Assembly (NCBI GenBank): GCA_034927815.1
Contig: JAYFPK010000008.1
Coordinates: 62,001 to 126,000, forward strand
DNA: 64,000 nucleotides
From: Limiplasma sp034927815
GTDB taxonomy: Bacteria > Bacillota > Clostridia > Christensenellales > Aristaeellaceae
Direction of reading: 5' to 3'
A program made the position numbers and the translations under genes. The notes under the pieces were generated by a model. It searched no databases, was not told the origin of the DNA, and saw only the letters and a list, made by a program, of their open reading frames with translations. Positions 47,626 through 57,135 of this stretch are shown in pieces (positions within the stretch are counted from its first letter, which is position 1; each line of letters starts with the position of its first letter).

Positions 47626-48765
47626 TCATTCCTCCTGCCGCTTGGAATCCTCCTTCTGCTGGAGGCTGCCCAGCAGGTTGTGGGGCAGAAGCGCCCGCAG
47701 CGCCCCCGCCGCCCCGGTGCTGAACAGCCGTCCCAGCATCCGGCGCACGCTTTTGCGTACCTGTGGGTCCAACTCCCGCAGCGCTTCCAGCATTTTCAGG
47801 GAGCTGTCCCGCCAATCCTCCACCAAGCCGCTGACCGTGTCAATTTGGGCGGCGGCCACCACTTGATACAAGGTGTCCACCAGCAACCGCCGGTCCTGGG
47901 CGTTCATGCCCGCCAGCCAGGCGTGAAGGGTTTCGTCCGTGATCTTGCTTGTCAGGTCCAAATCCGTGAGGGTGGCAAAGGCCCCCTCCCGAATCTGCCA
48001 GGTCATGGCGTCGTGCTGCAAAATGCCCAGGGACTTGCTCTGCACCACCGTGTAGGGGGGATGGTCATACAGCAGCATCCCCACCACGCTGCTCTGGGGC
48101 AGGTAGCTCTCCATCCGGTCCTGAACGCTTTGGTAGCCCCGGCTGCTTAAAATGCCCTGGTCAAAGCCGGGGCCGTCAAAGGAATGCACCCGGAGGATTT
48201 TCCCCCGGGCTTCGTCGCTGACGGCGGAGGCCGCGTACACCGCCAAATTGCCCCCCTTGCTGTGGCCGGTGAGGATCAGTTCCCCCCCGGCAAGCTTTGC
48301 CATGTCCTCCACGTACCGCGCCGCCTCCAGCTGGGAGGGGACGGTCATAAAGGACATGTTCAAGTCCTCCTTCCAGCCCGCCAGGCTCAAATCCGTGCCC
48401 CGAAAGGCCAGCACGGTTTGCCCCGTGGGCAGGTCAAAGGCGCAGGCGCAAAACTGCATCTCCCGCCGGGGATCGATGTGGTTCACATAATGATGGAGCG
48501 CCCAGTCCCGGTAGCGGTTTTGCTCCGCGCACACCTTGGTGAGGGCATAGCGCTTTTTCTGGAAAATATCAAAGGTTTCCTCGGGATGGTTCTCCCGGAG
48601 GAACTCCCAAAGCTGGGCCAAAGAGGCCCTCTCCCCCTGGTCCAGGAGCCCTTCCATGGGCATGTATACAATCTGCGTCAAAATCAGGCTGTCAATCGCG
48701 TCGAAGGGCCTTTCCCCCAGGGTCAGCGCGCCTGCCTCCTGGGCGTGATTGGTTGCCGTGGGCAC
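47626..48765 (-). CDS. Mbeg1/DUF2974-like alpha/beta hydrolase (lipase class 3-like)
   Basis: A 379-residue protein with the family pattern FDAIDSLILTQIVYMPMEGL at the N-terminus, CACAFDLPTGQTVLAFRGTD (oxyanion strand) and the nucleophile elbow ILTGHSKGGNLAVYAA (GHSKG). A further acidic/His region DGPGFDQGILSSRGYQSV continues the hydrolase core. The last about 100 residues are helical. No signal peptide is visible, so it acts in the cytoplasm. GTG 48765 follows AAAAGGAGGGG and lies 15 nt after gatB, so it is probably the last gene of the gatCAB operon. Confidence 0.82.
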   Translation of the reverse strand: MPTATNHAQEAGALTLGERPFDAIDSLILTQIVYMPMEGLLDQGERASLAQLWEFLRENHPEETFDIFQKKRYALTKVCAEQNRYRDWALHHYVNHIDPRREMQFCACAFDLPTGQTVLAFRGTDLSLAGWKEDLNMSFMTVPSQLEAARYVEDMAKLAGGELILTGHSKGGNLAVYAASAVSDEARGKILRVHSFDGPGFDQGILSSRGYQSVQDRMESYLPQSSVVGMLLYDHPPYTVVQSKSLGILQHDAMTWQIREGAFATLTDLDLTSKITDETLHAWLAGMNAQDRRLLVDTLYQVVAAAQIDTVSGLVEDWRDSSLKMLEALRELDPQVRKSVRRMLGRLFSTGAAGALRALLPHNLLGSLQQKEDSKRQEE

Positions 48766-48780
48766 CCTTGTCCCCTCCTT

Positions 48781-50238
48781 TTATCCCTCCAGGAGTTGCC
48801 TGAGTATGTCTTCCAGCAGCCGGGGGTCCGCCTTGCCCCCGGTGAGCGCCATGGCCTTGCCCATCAAAGCCCGCAGCACGTTGGTTTTGCCCTCGCGGTA
48901 GGCCTGGGCCATGGCCTGGTTTTCCTCCAGGGCCCGGATGGCCGCCTCCCGCAGCGCCCCTTCCTCCCTGATGAGCAGAAGATCGTGGGCCAGGGCGTAT
49001 TCCCCAGGGTCAAAATCCTCTTCAAACAGCGCTCCCAGGATTCTCTTCCCTGTGGAGCTGTTCACCTTCCCCTGGACCAGCAGATCGCTCAAGGCCGCCA
49101 AGCGCCGGGGGGCGATGGGCAAAGCCCCCTCCTCCTCCCCAGGGTCCTTGCCCCGCAGGGAGAGCTGGGCGAAGACCTCCCCCAGCAAGAGGTTGGCTAC
49201 CGACTCCGGGCTTTGGGCCAGGGCCGCGGCCTCCTCAAAGTAGTCCGCCAGCCAGCGCCGGGCGGTGAGCTGCTCCGCCCCATAGGGGGAAAGGCCAAAG
49301 GCCGCCGCGAACCGCTCCCTCCGGGCCGCCGGCAGCTCCGGAAGGCTGGCCCGTAGCGCTTGCAGCGCCTCCTGGGGAACGGCGACCCAGGGCAGGTCCG
49401 GCTCGGGGAAAAAGCGGTACTCCCCGCTGCTTTCCTTGGGGCGCATGGCCTGGGTCAGGCCCGTTTTGGGGTCATAGCGGCGGGTTTCCAAAAGGACGGA
49501 CTCCCCCCGCCTGAGGGCCTGGGCCTGGCGCAGGGCCTCCGCCTGGATGGCCCGCTCCACGCTTTGAAAGGAGTTCAGGTTCTTGATCTCCGTGCGCACC
49601 CCCAGGGGCCCGCCGGGAAGGCGCAGGCTCAGGTTCACATCGCAGCGCAGGCTCCCCTCGTTCATTTTGCAATCGCTGACCCCGGCGTAGGTAAGCACCG
49701 CCCGGAGCCCCCGCAGGTAGGCCGCGGCCTCCTGGGGGCTTGCCAAATCCGGCCCGGATACGATTTCAATGAGGGGCACGCCGCAGCGGTTCAGGTCCAG
49801 CAGCGAGCCCCGCTCCCCGTCATGGAGCAGCTTCCCCGCGTCCTCCTCCATGTGAATCCTGGTGATGCCCACGGCCTTGGGCCCCGCCCCGGTCTGGATC
49901 ACCAGCCGTCCCCCCTGGCACAGCGGATGGAAAAACTGGCTGATTTGATAGCCCTTGGGCAGGTCCGGGTAGAAGTAATGCTTCCGGTCAAAGCGGCTGA
50001 GGGGCTGTACCCCGGCTTCCAGGGCCAGGCCCGCCAAAGCCGCCAGGCGCACCGCCTCCCGGTTCAGCACCGGCAGCGCTCCCGGCAGGCCCATGCATAC
50101 CGGGCAGACCTGGGTATTGGGCCGGGCCCCAAAGGCGGTGGAGCAGCCGCAGAACATCTTGCTTGTGGTGGCAAGCTGTACATGGGCCTCCAGGCCCACC
50201 ACCAGTTCATACGGAGCCAGCGATTTTTCAAGGCTCAT
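48781..50238 (-). CDS. gatB: Aspartyl/glutamyl-tRNA amidotransferase subunit B
   Basis: A 485-residue GatB. Motifs: YELVVGLEAHVQLATTSKMF, CGCS and CPVCMGLPGALPVLN (zinc-site cysteines), FDRKHYFYPDLPKGYQISQF, GITRIHMEEDAGK and the C-terminal helical tail (YqeY-like). It activates Glu-tRNA(Gln) or Asp-tRNA(Asn) with ATP and binds the tRNA, while GatA supplies ammonia. The start (50238) lies inside the 3' end of gatA with AAGGAGG 9 nt upstream. The zinc cysteines are CGCS-CPVC. Confidence 0.97.
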   Translation of the reverse strand: MSLEKSLAPYELVVGLEAHVQLATTSKMFCGCSTAFGARPNTQVCPVCMGLPGALPVLNREAVRLAALAGLALEAGVQPLSRFDRKHYFYPDLPKGYQISQFFHPLCQGGRLVIQTGAGPKAVGITRIHMEEDAGKLLHDGERGSLLDLNRCGVPLIEIVSGPDLASPQEAAAYLRGLRAVLTYAGVSDCKMNEGSLRCDVNLSLRLPGGPLGVRTEIKNLNSFQSVERAIQAEALRQAQALRRGESVLLETRRYDPKTGLTQAMRPKESSGEYRFFPEPDLPWVAVPQEALQALRASLPELPAARRERFAAAFGLSPYGAEQLTARRWLADYFEEAAALAQSPESVANLLLGEVFAQLSLRGKDPGEEEGALPIAPRRLAALSDLLVQGKVNSSTGKRILGALFEEDFDPGEYALAHDLLLIREEGALREAAIRALEENQAMAQAYREGKTNVLRALMGKAMALTGGKADPRLLEDILRQLLEG

Positions 50239-51796
50239 GCCTACCGCCCTCCTTTGCCGCCCGTTCGTAAGGCCTGTTTCCCTCCGCCAGGGGATAGGCC
50301 CGCTCATAGGCATGGGCCAAGGACAGCAGCCGGGGCAAGCTCTCCCGGGGCCCCATGAGGCCGATGCCCAAAGGCAGCCCCTCCGGGGACAGGGCGCAGG
50401 GCAGGGACACCTCGGGAAGGCCCGTAAGGCCCGCAAGAACCCCCACCCGGTCCCCCTGGGATGTGGCCGTGGGCTCCCAGGCCCCGCCCTCCAGAGGCCC
50501 CGCCGCCCTGGACACCACCGGAAGCAGCAGCCCGTCGCAGCCCTCCATGGCCTGGACCGCTTCCCGGCCCAGCATTTCCCGGACGGCCCACGCCCGCTCA
50601 TAGGAAATAGGGCTGTCCGCCCCCAGCACATAATCCCCCAGCAGCACCCGGCGCTTTACCTCCTTGCCAAAGCCCTCCTGCCGGGACCTTCGGCAAAGCT
50701 CCTCCCAACTTCCGGCCCTCTGGGCCCTGTAGCCGTAGCGGATGCCGTCAAAGCGGGCCAAGTTGCTGCTGGCCTGGGCGCTGCTGATCACATAATAGGC
50801 CCCCAGCCCTTGGGCCAAGGAGGGCAAAGACACGGGCTTGATTCCGGCCCCAAGGGCTTGCCAGCGGAGGATGGATTCCCCAAGGCCCCGGAAGGCCTCC
50901 GGGTCCAGGCCCGTCCCTTGCCCCGAGCCCTGCGGAAACTCCCCTCCCCAGCACTCCCTGGGCAACCCCAAGGTCACCCCCGCCAGCGGCGCGGAAGGGG
51001 AGGCTTGTCCAGGCCCGTTCAGCGCTTCCAGAAAATCCGCCTCCAGCTCCTTGCGGGTGGTGGCGTCCTTGGGGTCGTGCCCGGCGATGACATTCATCAC
51101 CAAAGCGGCGTCATAGGCGGTTTTGCAAAAGGGGCCGATCTGGTCCAAGGAGCTGGCAAAGGCCACCAGGCCGTAACGGCTCACCGCGCCATAGGCGGGC
51201 CGGACCCCCACCACCCCGCAATGGGAGGCGGGCTGCAGGACGCTGCCCCCGGTATCGCTGCCCAAGGCCGCCGGAGCCATGCCCGCCGCCACCGCCGCCG
51301 CGGAGCCGCCGGAGGAGCCCCCCGGCGTGCGGCCCCGGTCCCAGGGATTGCGGGAGGGGCCGAAAAGGCTGGTTTGGGTGCCTCCCCCCATGGAAAATTC
51401 ATCCAGGTTTACCTTGCCCAAAAGCGGCATCCCCGCCGCCCGGAGCCTGGTTACCACCGTGGCCTCATAGGGGGCCGTAAAATCCGCCAGCATGCGGCTG
51501 GCGCAGGTGCAGCGGCGGCCTTTCACCAGGAGGTTGTCCTTCAGGGCGATGGGAATGCCGTCCAGGGATGAAAGGAGCCGTCCCGCCCCTCGCCGGGCAT
51601 CGGAAGCCTTGGCCTGGAGGACGGCCTCCTCCCCATACGCCTCCAGGTAGACGTTCAAGGAGGGGTTTTGGGCGGCGATGCTGGCCAAATAGGCCCTGAC
51701 GATCTCCAGGGAGGAAAGCTCCCCCCGGGCCAGCAGCCCGCACAGCTCCGCGATGGTTTTGGCGCATACCTCGCCCCAGGCTTCCATCCGCCCCAC
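50228..51796 (-). CDS. gatA: Aspartyl/glutamyl-tRNA amidotransferase subunit A
   Basis: A 522-residue amidase-signature enzyme. Catalytic Lys86 (IALKDN), cis-Ser162 (TPGGSSGGSA) and nucleophile Ser185 (GSDTGGSVLQPA) are present. The last motif normally reads SIRQPA; here Arg is replaced by Leu187, an unusual change next to the nucleophile. It releases ammonia from glutamine for GatB. It follows gatC by 3 nt and overlaps gatB by 11 nt. The start may be GTG 51796 (GGAG 6 nt away) or ATG 51787. The rest of the protein is normal, so the enzyme is probably still active. Confidence 0.96.
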   Translation of the reverse strand: MGRMEAWGEVCAKTIAELCGLLARGELSSLEIVRAYLASIAAQNPSLNVYLEAYGEEAVLQAKASDARRGAGRLLSSLDGIPIALKDNLLVKGRRCTCASRMLADFTAPYEATVVTRLRAAGMPLLGKVNLDEFSMGGGTQTSLFGPSRNPWDRGRTPGGSSGGSAAAVAAGMAPAALGSDTGGSVLQPASHCGVVGVRPAYGAVSRYGLVAFASSLDQIGPFCKTAYDAALVMNVIAGHDPKDATTRKELEADFLEALNGPGQASPSAPLAGVTLGLPRECWGGEFPQGSGQGTGLDPEAFRGLGESILRWQALGAGIKPVSLPSLAQGLGAYYVISSAQASSNLARFDGIRYGYRAQRAGSWEELCRRSRQEGFGKEVKRRVLLGDYVLGADSPISYERAWAVREMLGREAVQAMEGCDGLLLPVVSRAAGPLEGGAWEPTATSQGDRVGVLAGLTGLPEVSLPCALSPEGLPLGIGLMGPRESLPRLLSLAHAYERAYPLAEGNRPYERAAKEGGRHEP

Positions 51797-51799
51797 CCC

Positions 51800-52099
51800 C
51801 TACTCCAAAACCCCGGGCAGCTGGAAGAAGGGCTCCCTAGCTGCGGGGGCGTTGGCCAGCGCCAATTCCAGAGGGAGGCTTTCCCCCAGGGTATCGGGCC
51901 GCTGGCGGGAATCGGCCAGGAGGGCCTGGGAAGGGGCGGGCGCAAGCAGCTCTCCGGGAGCCGGGAAGTCCCCGTCCTGGCCGATGAGCCCCAGCAGCTT
52001 TTCCAGGGTCCGGGCCATTTCCCCTTCCTCCCGGGGGTCCAATGCCAGCATGGCGAAGCCGGCCAATCTTTCCAGCTTTTCTCCGGAGATTCCTTTCAT
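51800..52099 (-). CDS. gatC: Aspartyl/glutamyl-tRNA amidotransferase subunit C
   Basis: A 99-residue GatC, which wraps around GatA and stabilises the complex. It begins with LERLAGFAMLALDPREEGEM and a helix (ARTLEKLLGLIG), and has an extended C-terminal part with a LADSRQRPDTLGESLPLELA stretch typical of the region that contacts GatA. The ATG at 52099 is preceded by GGGGGAAGG. It is the first gene of the gatC-gatA-gatB operon with a good promoter 50 nt upstream. Confidence 0.9.
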   Translation of the reverse strand: MKGISGEKLERLAGFAMLALDPREEGEMARTLEKLLGLIGQDGDFPAPGELLAPAPSQALLADSRQRPDTLGESLPLELALANAPAAREPFFQLPGVLE

Positions 52100-52149
52100 C
52101 CGCCTTCCCCCCGCTTTTCTTTTGTATGCCCGCATCTGGTCCTATGGTC

Positions 52150-52178
52150 AGCATACCCACATCGGCGGCTTCTGTCAA
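52150..52178 (-). promoter_or_regulatory. Sigma-A promoter of gatCAB
   Basis: TTGACA (52178-52173), 17-nt spacer, TATGCT (52155-52150) on the minus strand, 51 nt before the gatC ATG. Confidence 0.8.
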
Positions 52179-52204
52179 TCCTCTTCCCCCTTGAAGGGCC
52201 GGAG

Positions 52205-52238
52205 GAAAAGCGAAGGAGAGCGTTTCCGCTCCCCTTCG
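52205..52238 (-). terminator. Terminator of the giant surface protein gene
   Basis: CGAAGGAGAGCG-TTTC-CGCTCCCCTTCG (one mismatch) with a TTTT run on the minus strand, 32 nt after the stop codon. Confidence 0.75.
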
Positions 52239-52269
52239 TTCCTGAAATGGCATTCAAACCCTTGTTGGA

Positions 52270-55200
52270 TTACGCGTCTGTGTTGTCCTTGCCTTCGGCG
52301 TTTTGATAGCGCTGGGTTCTGCCGGCTCTGCGGGCCTGGCCGGGCTCCCCGTTGCCCTGTCCAAGGGGCTGGGCGTAGGGGTTGCTGGGCTTGGCCGTCT
52401 GGCTTCCCGCCTTGGGGGCGCTTTCAGGCTGGGTGGTTCCCCCGGCCTGGGGGGCGCTTGGGGTTTTCCCCGGGCCCTGGTCCACCGGGCGGGCGTAGGG
52501 GTTCTGACTCCCCAGGACCGCCGGGGTTCCGGGAGTCCCAAAGACGCTTTGGTTGCTGGGCGGCGTGCCTGTTCCCGTTCCCGGCGCGCCCGCTCCCGGG
52601 GGCTGCATGGGCCGCCCGTAGGGAGGCTGGATACCGCCCGGGACCTTGGACTGGTTTTGCTGGGTCCCCGCCAAGGGAGGCGCGGCCACAGCCCGGCGCG
52701 CATAGGGGCTTTGGGCTCCCGTGCCTTGCCCCTGCTTGCCCGTGGTTCCTGCCGCCGCTCCCGCGCCCGCAGCCGTACCGCCGGCCCGGCGGTTCGCTGC
52801 GGCGGCTTTCGCCGCGGCCTTGCGCTTCTTGTTCTGATTCAAGGCGTAGGCGTATACCCCGCCCGCGCCGCCGATGAGCACGATTCCCGCGCCTACCAAG
52901 CCCCAGGGGCTGGAATCGGTCTGGGTTTCCTTGCTTTCATCATCATAGGTGATGGGGATCATGGTGCCGATCACAAAGGTATCGGTGGGCTCCACGCTGG
53001 CGCTGGCGTCCGGCCCAATGCTGGGAACCGGCGTGGCATACGGGTTGAAGGGCTCGTAGCTGGCGTTCAGGCCCGTATTGGCGTTGGGGTTTTGCCAGGT
53101 GCCCACGTTCCAGTCCTCCATGGAGATGATGCCCGGGTTCGCGGAGCCTGTGGACCCGCCGGAGCTGCCGCCGGAACCGCCGCTGCCGCTGCTGCCGCCA
53201 CTGCTGGCGCCGCCGCCGCTGGAGGAGTTCTTGAGCCCTTGGAGGTACTCGTTGCTGTTAAGGAAGCTGCTCAGCTCCGTCAGGTTGAGCACGTGGATGA
53301 AATCCCCGTGAATCCAGCCCACGGTGCCGGACTGATTGACGTTGTACCAGGTGACCCCGTTAACCTGCTTGGTGCCCAGCACCAGCATGAACGCGTATTG
53401 GTTCAAGGTCTTGATCTTGGTGCCGTTGGGGGTCTGACGGAAGTTGACGGACTTGGTGGCATAGGCGTAGCTGGACTTGGCGTAGGGGTCATAGGGCTGG
53501 GGCGTGGCGGCGGGGGTGGGGGTAGGCTGGGTCTGGCTGTTGAGGTATGCCTGAACCTCCGCGTCGCTCATCTTGCGCAGCTGGTCCGCCCGGATGTAGC
53601 CCATAAGGCCGTTGTGGGTGCTGATGTGCCAGCCGATGCCCTTGTTGTAGAGCTGCCCGCTGACATACACCACCGTATCGATGGGCAGCCAGGTCTTGGC
53701 CTCGGCATATTCGTCCGTCACGTTGCGCATGGGCACGCTGCCGCCGATGGTGATATAGTACCCCGTGAGCTGCGCGGGCTCCCTGGTGGGGGTGGGGGTA
53801 GGCGTGGGGGTGGGGGTGGCGTTGTCCTTTTCATACTTGGCGATGATGGCCTGGGCCTCGGCGTCGGTGATGTGCTTCAAAGCGGTATCCGGCACCACGC
53901 CGCTCTTGCGGTCCTTCCCCAGGCGCATCTGGGCGCTGCTCCACAGGATGTTCCCCTGGTCAAACTGCCCGTTGATATACAGGAGCGTGTCCTTGGGCAG
54001 CGTGGCGAAGATGGTGTCATCGCTCATTTTGGCATCGTTGCGAAGGGCCGTCTGGTCCAGCGTGAGGGCATAGCCGATGTACACCTTCGATTTCTGGTAC
54101 CGGAAGGTGACGGTGGCCGGGGTGGCAACCCCTTGGGCGTCCACCGTGACCTCCACCGAGGCGGCGCTGCCCTCCGCGGGGATGTAGCCCAGAGGCACAA
54201 GGCTGCTGTCCGGCACGATGGGGTGGGTCCCTGTGGCCAGGGTGACCTGCTGGGCAATGGCGATGGCCTTTCCGTCCGTATCCACATATTGTACCGTAAC
54301 GGTGGCCGGGGGCGCGTCATAGCGGAAGGTGACCTCCGAGGGGGTCGCCACGCCTTGTTCGTCCACCTGCACCGTGACGGAGGCCGGAGCATCCTTGACC
54401 AGGGTATACCCCGAGGGGACCAGGCCCTCCTGGGGCGTGACGGCATGGCTGCCCTTGTCCAGCTCCTGCTGCTGGGGCGGAGCGATGTCCTGCCCGATGG
54501 TGTTGCGGTAGTAAACCGTCAGGGCGGCCTTTTTGGCGGGCGCCGCATAGGTGAAAACCACGGCGCCGGGGGTTGCGTTGCCTTGGGCGTCCACCTTCAC
54601 CGGCACAGAGGCGGGGTCCTGGAGCGTATAATCCTGGGGCACCAGGCTGGCGTCCGGCTCCACAAGGCTTTCGCCCTGGGGCAAGGCGCGGGTCTGGGCA
54701 TCCGCGAGGGGAGCCCCCTGGGTGTCCCTGTATTCCACAGTCACGGAGCCCTTCACCTGTTCATAGGTGAAGACCACGGCGGCGGGGGTTGCGTTGCCCT
54801 GGCTGTCAATGGTCACCGTCACAGAAGCGGGGCTGCCCTGGGCCAGCGCGTAGCCCTGGGGCACCAGGCCGGCATTGGGCTCCACGGGGGTTTCGCCCTG
54901 GGGCAGCGTAAGGGTCTGCCTGTCCGCAATGGCGGCCCCCAGGGTATCCTTGTATTCCACGGTCACGCTCCCCTTCACCTGCTCATAGGTGAAGACCACG
55001 GTGGCGGGGGTTGCGTTGCCCTGGCTGTCAATGGTCACCGGTACAGAGGCGGGACTGCCCTGGGCCAGCGCGTAGCCCTGGGGCAGGTCCGCCGGGGCGG
55101 GGGACACGTCATAGGTGCCCGGCGCCTGCTCCACGTTCTGGGGCGTGGCGATATCCTGCTGGTCGGTATTGACGTAGCGGATTTGGAAGGCGCCCTTCAC

Positions 55201-57135
55201 CGCCGCCTTTTGCATGGCGAAGGTCACGGTGCTGGGGTTCGCCTGGCCGTTGGGGGAAACCTCCACGATGACGCTGGAGTCTCCCACCAGGGTATAGCCG
55301 GGCACAGCCCCTTGATTGGCAAGAACCTCGGTCTGCCCGCCCACGGCGCAGTTGGCCGACTCCGTATAAAGCACGGTGGCGGGGTTATCCGCGTCCACGT
55401 AGCTCACCAACACCTGCACATGGGTGGGGGGCTGGGTCTCCGTGCCGGGCACAGGGGAGGGCTGGCCGTAGTTATAGGCGTCGCTGTCCTCCTGGGTCAA
55501 CAGGTCTATGAATTTCTGCACCACATAGCAGTCTGTGCCGTTGTAGATGATCTGGTACCAATCGTTGTCATTGGCGCTACCGGAGCCGACCACCCATACG
55601 TGCTGTTCCTTCTTCACATCCGAGGCAGCCTTCTTGCTGCTGGTGTTGGGCTCTGTGCGGAAGTTCACCACGGCGTTGGTCTTGCCGTAACGGCCGATGG
55701 GGGTGATTTCCATGCCAGTAGCCGGGGGGTCCTGGGGATCAGGCTCGGGCTCCGGATCGGGCTCCACGACAGGGGGCTCCGGATCGGGCTGCTGGGGCGT
55801 TTCCGGCTCCTGGGGAGGCTCGGGCTGGGGTTGGGGCTCCTCCCGCAGTTCCTTAAACTCAAAATAAATATCGGGGCGGTCCACATTGCCCTGGCTGTCC
55901 ACCGTCACCTTCTGGGAGGAGGGGCTTTCAGGGCTCAGGGAATACCCCTCGGGGGTGAAGTCCGGGGTCACATCGTATTCCCCCGGAGCGAACTCCTTGA
56001 GCTGTATGTCCGCCAGGTCTATGCCGCCCAGGTCCACATAGTGGACGTAGACGTATCCCTTGACCTCCTGCTGAGGGGGCTCCTCGGGCTGTGGATCTTC
56101 GGGTTGGGGTTCCTCCCACAGCGGCTTGTACTCAAAGTAGACGTCGGGGCGGTCCACATTGCCCTGGCTGTCCACCGTCACCTTCTGGGAGGAGGGGCTC
56201 TCCGGGCTCAGGGAATACCCCTCGGGGGTGAAGTCCGGGGTCACGGTATGGGTGCCTTCCGGCAGCTCCCTGACCTGCGGGTCCGCCAGCACCTGCTGGT
56301 CTATGCCTATGTAGTGGATGGTAACGCGCCCCTTGACCTCCTCCTGCTTGGGGGCGGTAAAGGCGAACACCACAGGGGACGGGTAGGCGTTGCCTTGCTC
56401 GTCCACCGTTACGTAAAAGCTCTCCTGGTCCACGGTGTACCCCGGCCGTCCCTGGTTCACCTGGTCCCAGTCCACCGTGATGATGTTATCCTGGTCGTAG
56501 AAGCAGGCTACGGAGGTTTCGTAGAAGGTTTCGCCCATATCGTCGATATACAGGACGTTCACCCACACGGGCTCCGGTTGGGCGGGGGGCTCGGGCTCCG
56601 GTTCAGGCTCCGGTTCCACCACGGGGGGTTCAGGCTCGGGTTCCGGCTCCACCACAGGGGGTTCCGGTTCGGGCTCCACAGGCTGCTCAGGCTCCTGAAC
56701 GGGCATGGGCAAGCTAGAAAGGTACAGGTCATACCCGCCCACCTCTACCCCATCCTGATAGGCGATGATGCGCGTGCTGGCCCCAGTGGCAAAATCCACC
56801 GATTCTACGGCAGGCACCGGGGAGCCGTTGGCGGGTGTATAGGTGTAAAGGCTGTCCGTGGGATAAATATCCATGAGGATGGTCGCTCCCGGGGCAAAAG
56901 CCTCCGCAGGGAGGGTCGCCCAATATACAGGGACCTCCCCGTTCAGCCCGGGTGCTACCGACACGGCCTGGGGGGTCCCGTCCGCCCCCTGATACGTAAG
57001 GGACAGAATGGGCAAAGTAGACAGGTCCGGCGCGGCGGCTGCCCCCAGGGGCAGGGCAAATTGCGCCGCCAGAAGCAGCAGCAGCGTCGCCCAGGCGCCT
57101 ACACGGCGGAGTTTGGTAACGATGGGACGGCTCAT
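52270..57135 (-). CDS. Large surface protein: MucBP-like repeats, SH3-like modules, C-terminal membrane anchor and cytoplasmic PYA tail
   Basis: A 1621-residue single-pass protein. Signal peptide 1-35; N-domain to 145; EP-rich linkers (146-188, 340-357, 430-472); nine MucBP-like repeats of about 75 residues (190-430 and 572-1013), typified by VTVDSQGNVDRPDVYFEYKP and ending VxFTYEQVKGS; SH3-like modules at about 475-545, 1019-1095, 1123-1195 and 1221-1285; TP-rich and SG-rich linkers; a membrane helix at 1411-1431 (LVGAGIVLIGGAGGVYAYAL); basic anchor KKRKAAAKAAAANRR; then a 170-residue Gly/Pro/Gln-rich cytoplasmic tail with SPYAR, QPPYGRP, QNPYARP and SNPYAQP. No LPXTG. ATG 57135 follows AAGGAGG. 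Adhesion or wall attachment with cytoplasmic tail signalling is inferred. Confidence 0.9.
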   Translation of the reverse strand: MSRPIVTKLRRVGAWATLLLLLAAQFALPLGAAAAPDLSTLPILSLTYQGADGTPQAVSVAPGLNGEVPVYWATLPAEAFAPGATILMDIYPTDSLYTYTPANGSPVPAVESVDFATGASTRIIAYQDGVEVGGYDLYLSSLPMPVQEPEQPVEPEPEPPVVEPEPEPEPPVVEPEPEPEPEPPAQPEPVWVNVLYIDDMGETFYETSVACFYDQDNIITVDWDQVNQGRPGYTVDQESFYVTVDEQGNAYPSPVVFAFTAPKQEEVKGRVTIHYIGIDQQVLADPQVRELPEGTHTVTPDFTPEGYSLSPESPSSQKVTVDSQGNVDRPDVYFEYKPLWEEPQPEDPQPEEPPQQEVKGYVYVHYVDLGGIDLADIQLKEFAPGEYDVTPDFTPEGYSLSPESPSSQKVTVDSQGNVDRPDIYFEFKELREEPQPQPEPPQEPETPQQPDPEPPVVEPDPEPEPDPQDPPATGMEITPIGRYGKTNAVVNFRTEPNTSSKKAASDVKKEQHVWVVGSGSANDNDWYQIIYNGTDCYVVQKFIDLLTQEDSDAYNYGQPSPVPGTETQPPTHVQVLVSYVDADNPATVLYTESANCAVGGQTEVLANQGAVPGYTLVGDSSVIVEVSPNGQANPSTVTFAMQKAAVKGAFQIRYVNTDQQDIATPQNVEQAPGTYDVSPAPADLPQGYALAQGSPASVPVTIDSQGNATPATVVFTYEQVKGSVTVEYKDTLGAAIADRQTLTLPQGETPVEPNAGLVPQGYALAQGSPASVTVTIDSQGNATPAAVVFTYEQVKGSVTVEYRDTQGAPLADAQTRALPQGESLVEPDASLVPQDYTLQDPASVPVKVDAQGNATPGAVVFTYAAPAKKAALTVYYRNTIGQDIAPPQQQELDKGSHAVTPQEGLVPSGYTLVKDAPASVTVQVDEQGVATPSEVTFRYDAPPATVTVQYVDTDGKAIAIAQQVTLATGTHPIVPDSSLVPLGYIPAEGSAASVEVTVDAQGVATPATVTFRYQKSKVYIGYALTLDQTALRNDAKMSDDTIFATLPKDTLLYINGQFDQGNILWSSAQMRLGKDRKSGVVPDTALKHITDAEAQAIIAKYEKDNATPTPTPTPTPTREPAQLTGYYITIGGSVPMRNVTDEYAEAKTWLPIDTVVYVSGQLYNKGIGWHISTHNGLMGYIRADQLRKMSDAEVQAYLNSQTQPTPTPAATPQPYDPYAKSSYAYATKSVNFRQTPNGTKIKTLNQYAFMLVLGTKQVNGVTWYNVNQSGTVGWIHGDFIHVLNLTELSSFLNSNEYLQGLKNSSSGGGASSGGSSGSGGSGGSSGGSTGSANPGIISMEDWNVGTWQNPNANTGLNASYEPFNPYATPVPSIGPDASASVEPTDTFVIGTMIPITYDDESKETQTDSSPWGLVGAGIVLIGGAGGVYAYALNQNKKRKAAAKAAAANRRAGGTAAGAGAAAGTTGKQGQGTGAQSPYARRAVAAPPLAGTQQNQSKVPGGIQPPYGRPMQPPGAGAPGTGTGTPPSNQSVFGTPGTPAVLGSQNPYARPVDQGPGKTPSAPQAGGTTQPESAPKAGSQTAKPSNPYAQPLGQGNGEPGQARRAGRTQRYQNAEGKDNTDA
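54097..56568 (-). repeat. Tandem MucBP-like repeat block inside the giant surface protein gene
   Basis: Nine imperfect repeats of about 225 bp coding for VKGxVTVxY ... GxATPxxVxFxY units. Some adjacent pairs are almost identical at the DNA level, for example about 55885-55980 and about 56150-56245, and the units around 54780-55080. Such repeats can gain or lose copies by recombination. Confidence 0.85.

Noticed and set aside
54097..56568. CRISPR-like array
   Set aside because: The repeats are about 225 bp, in frame and coding, without unique spacers.
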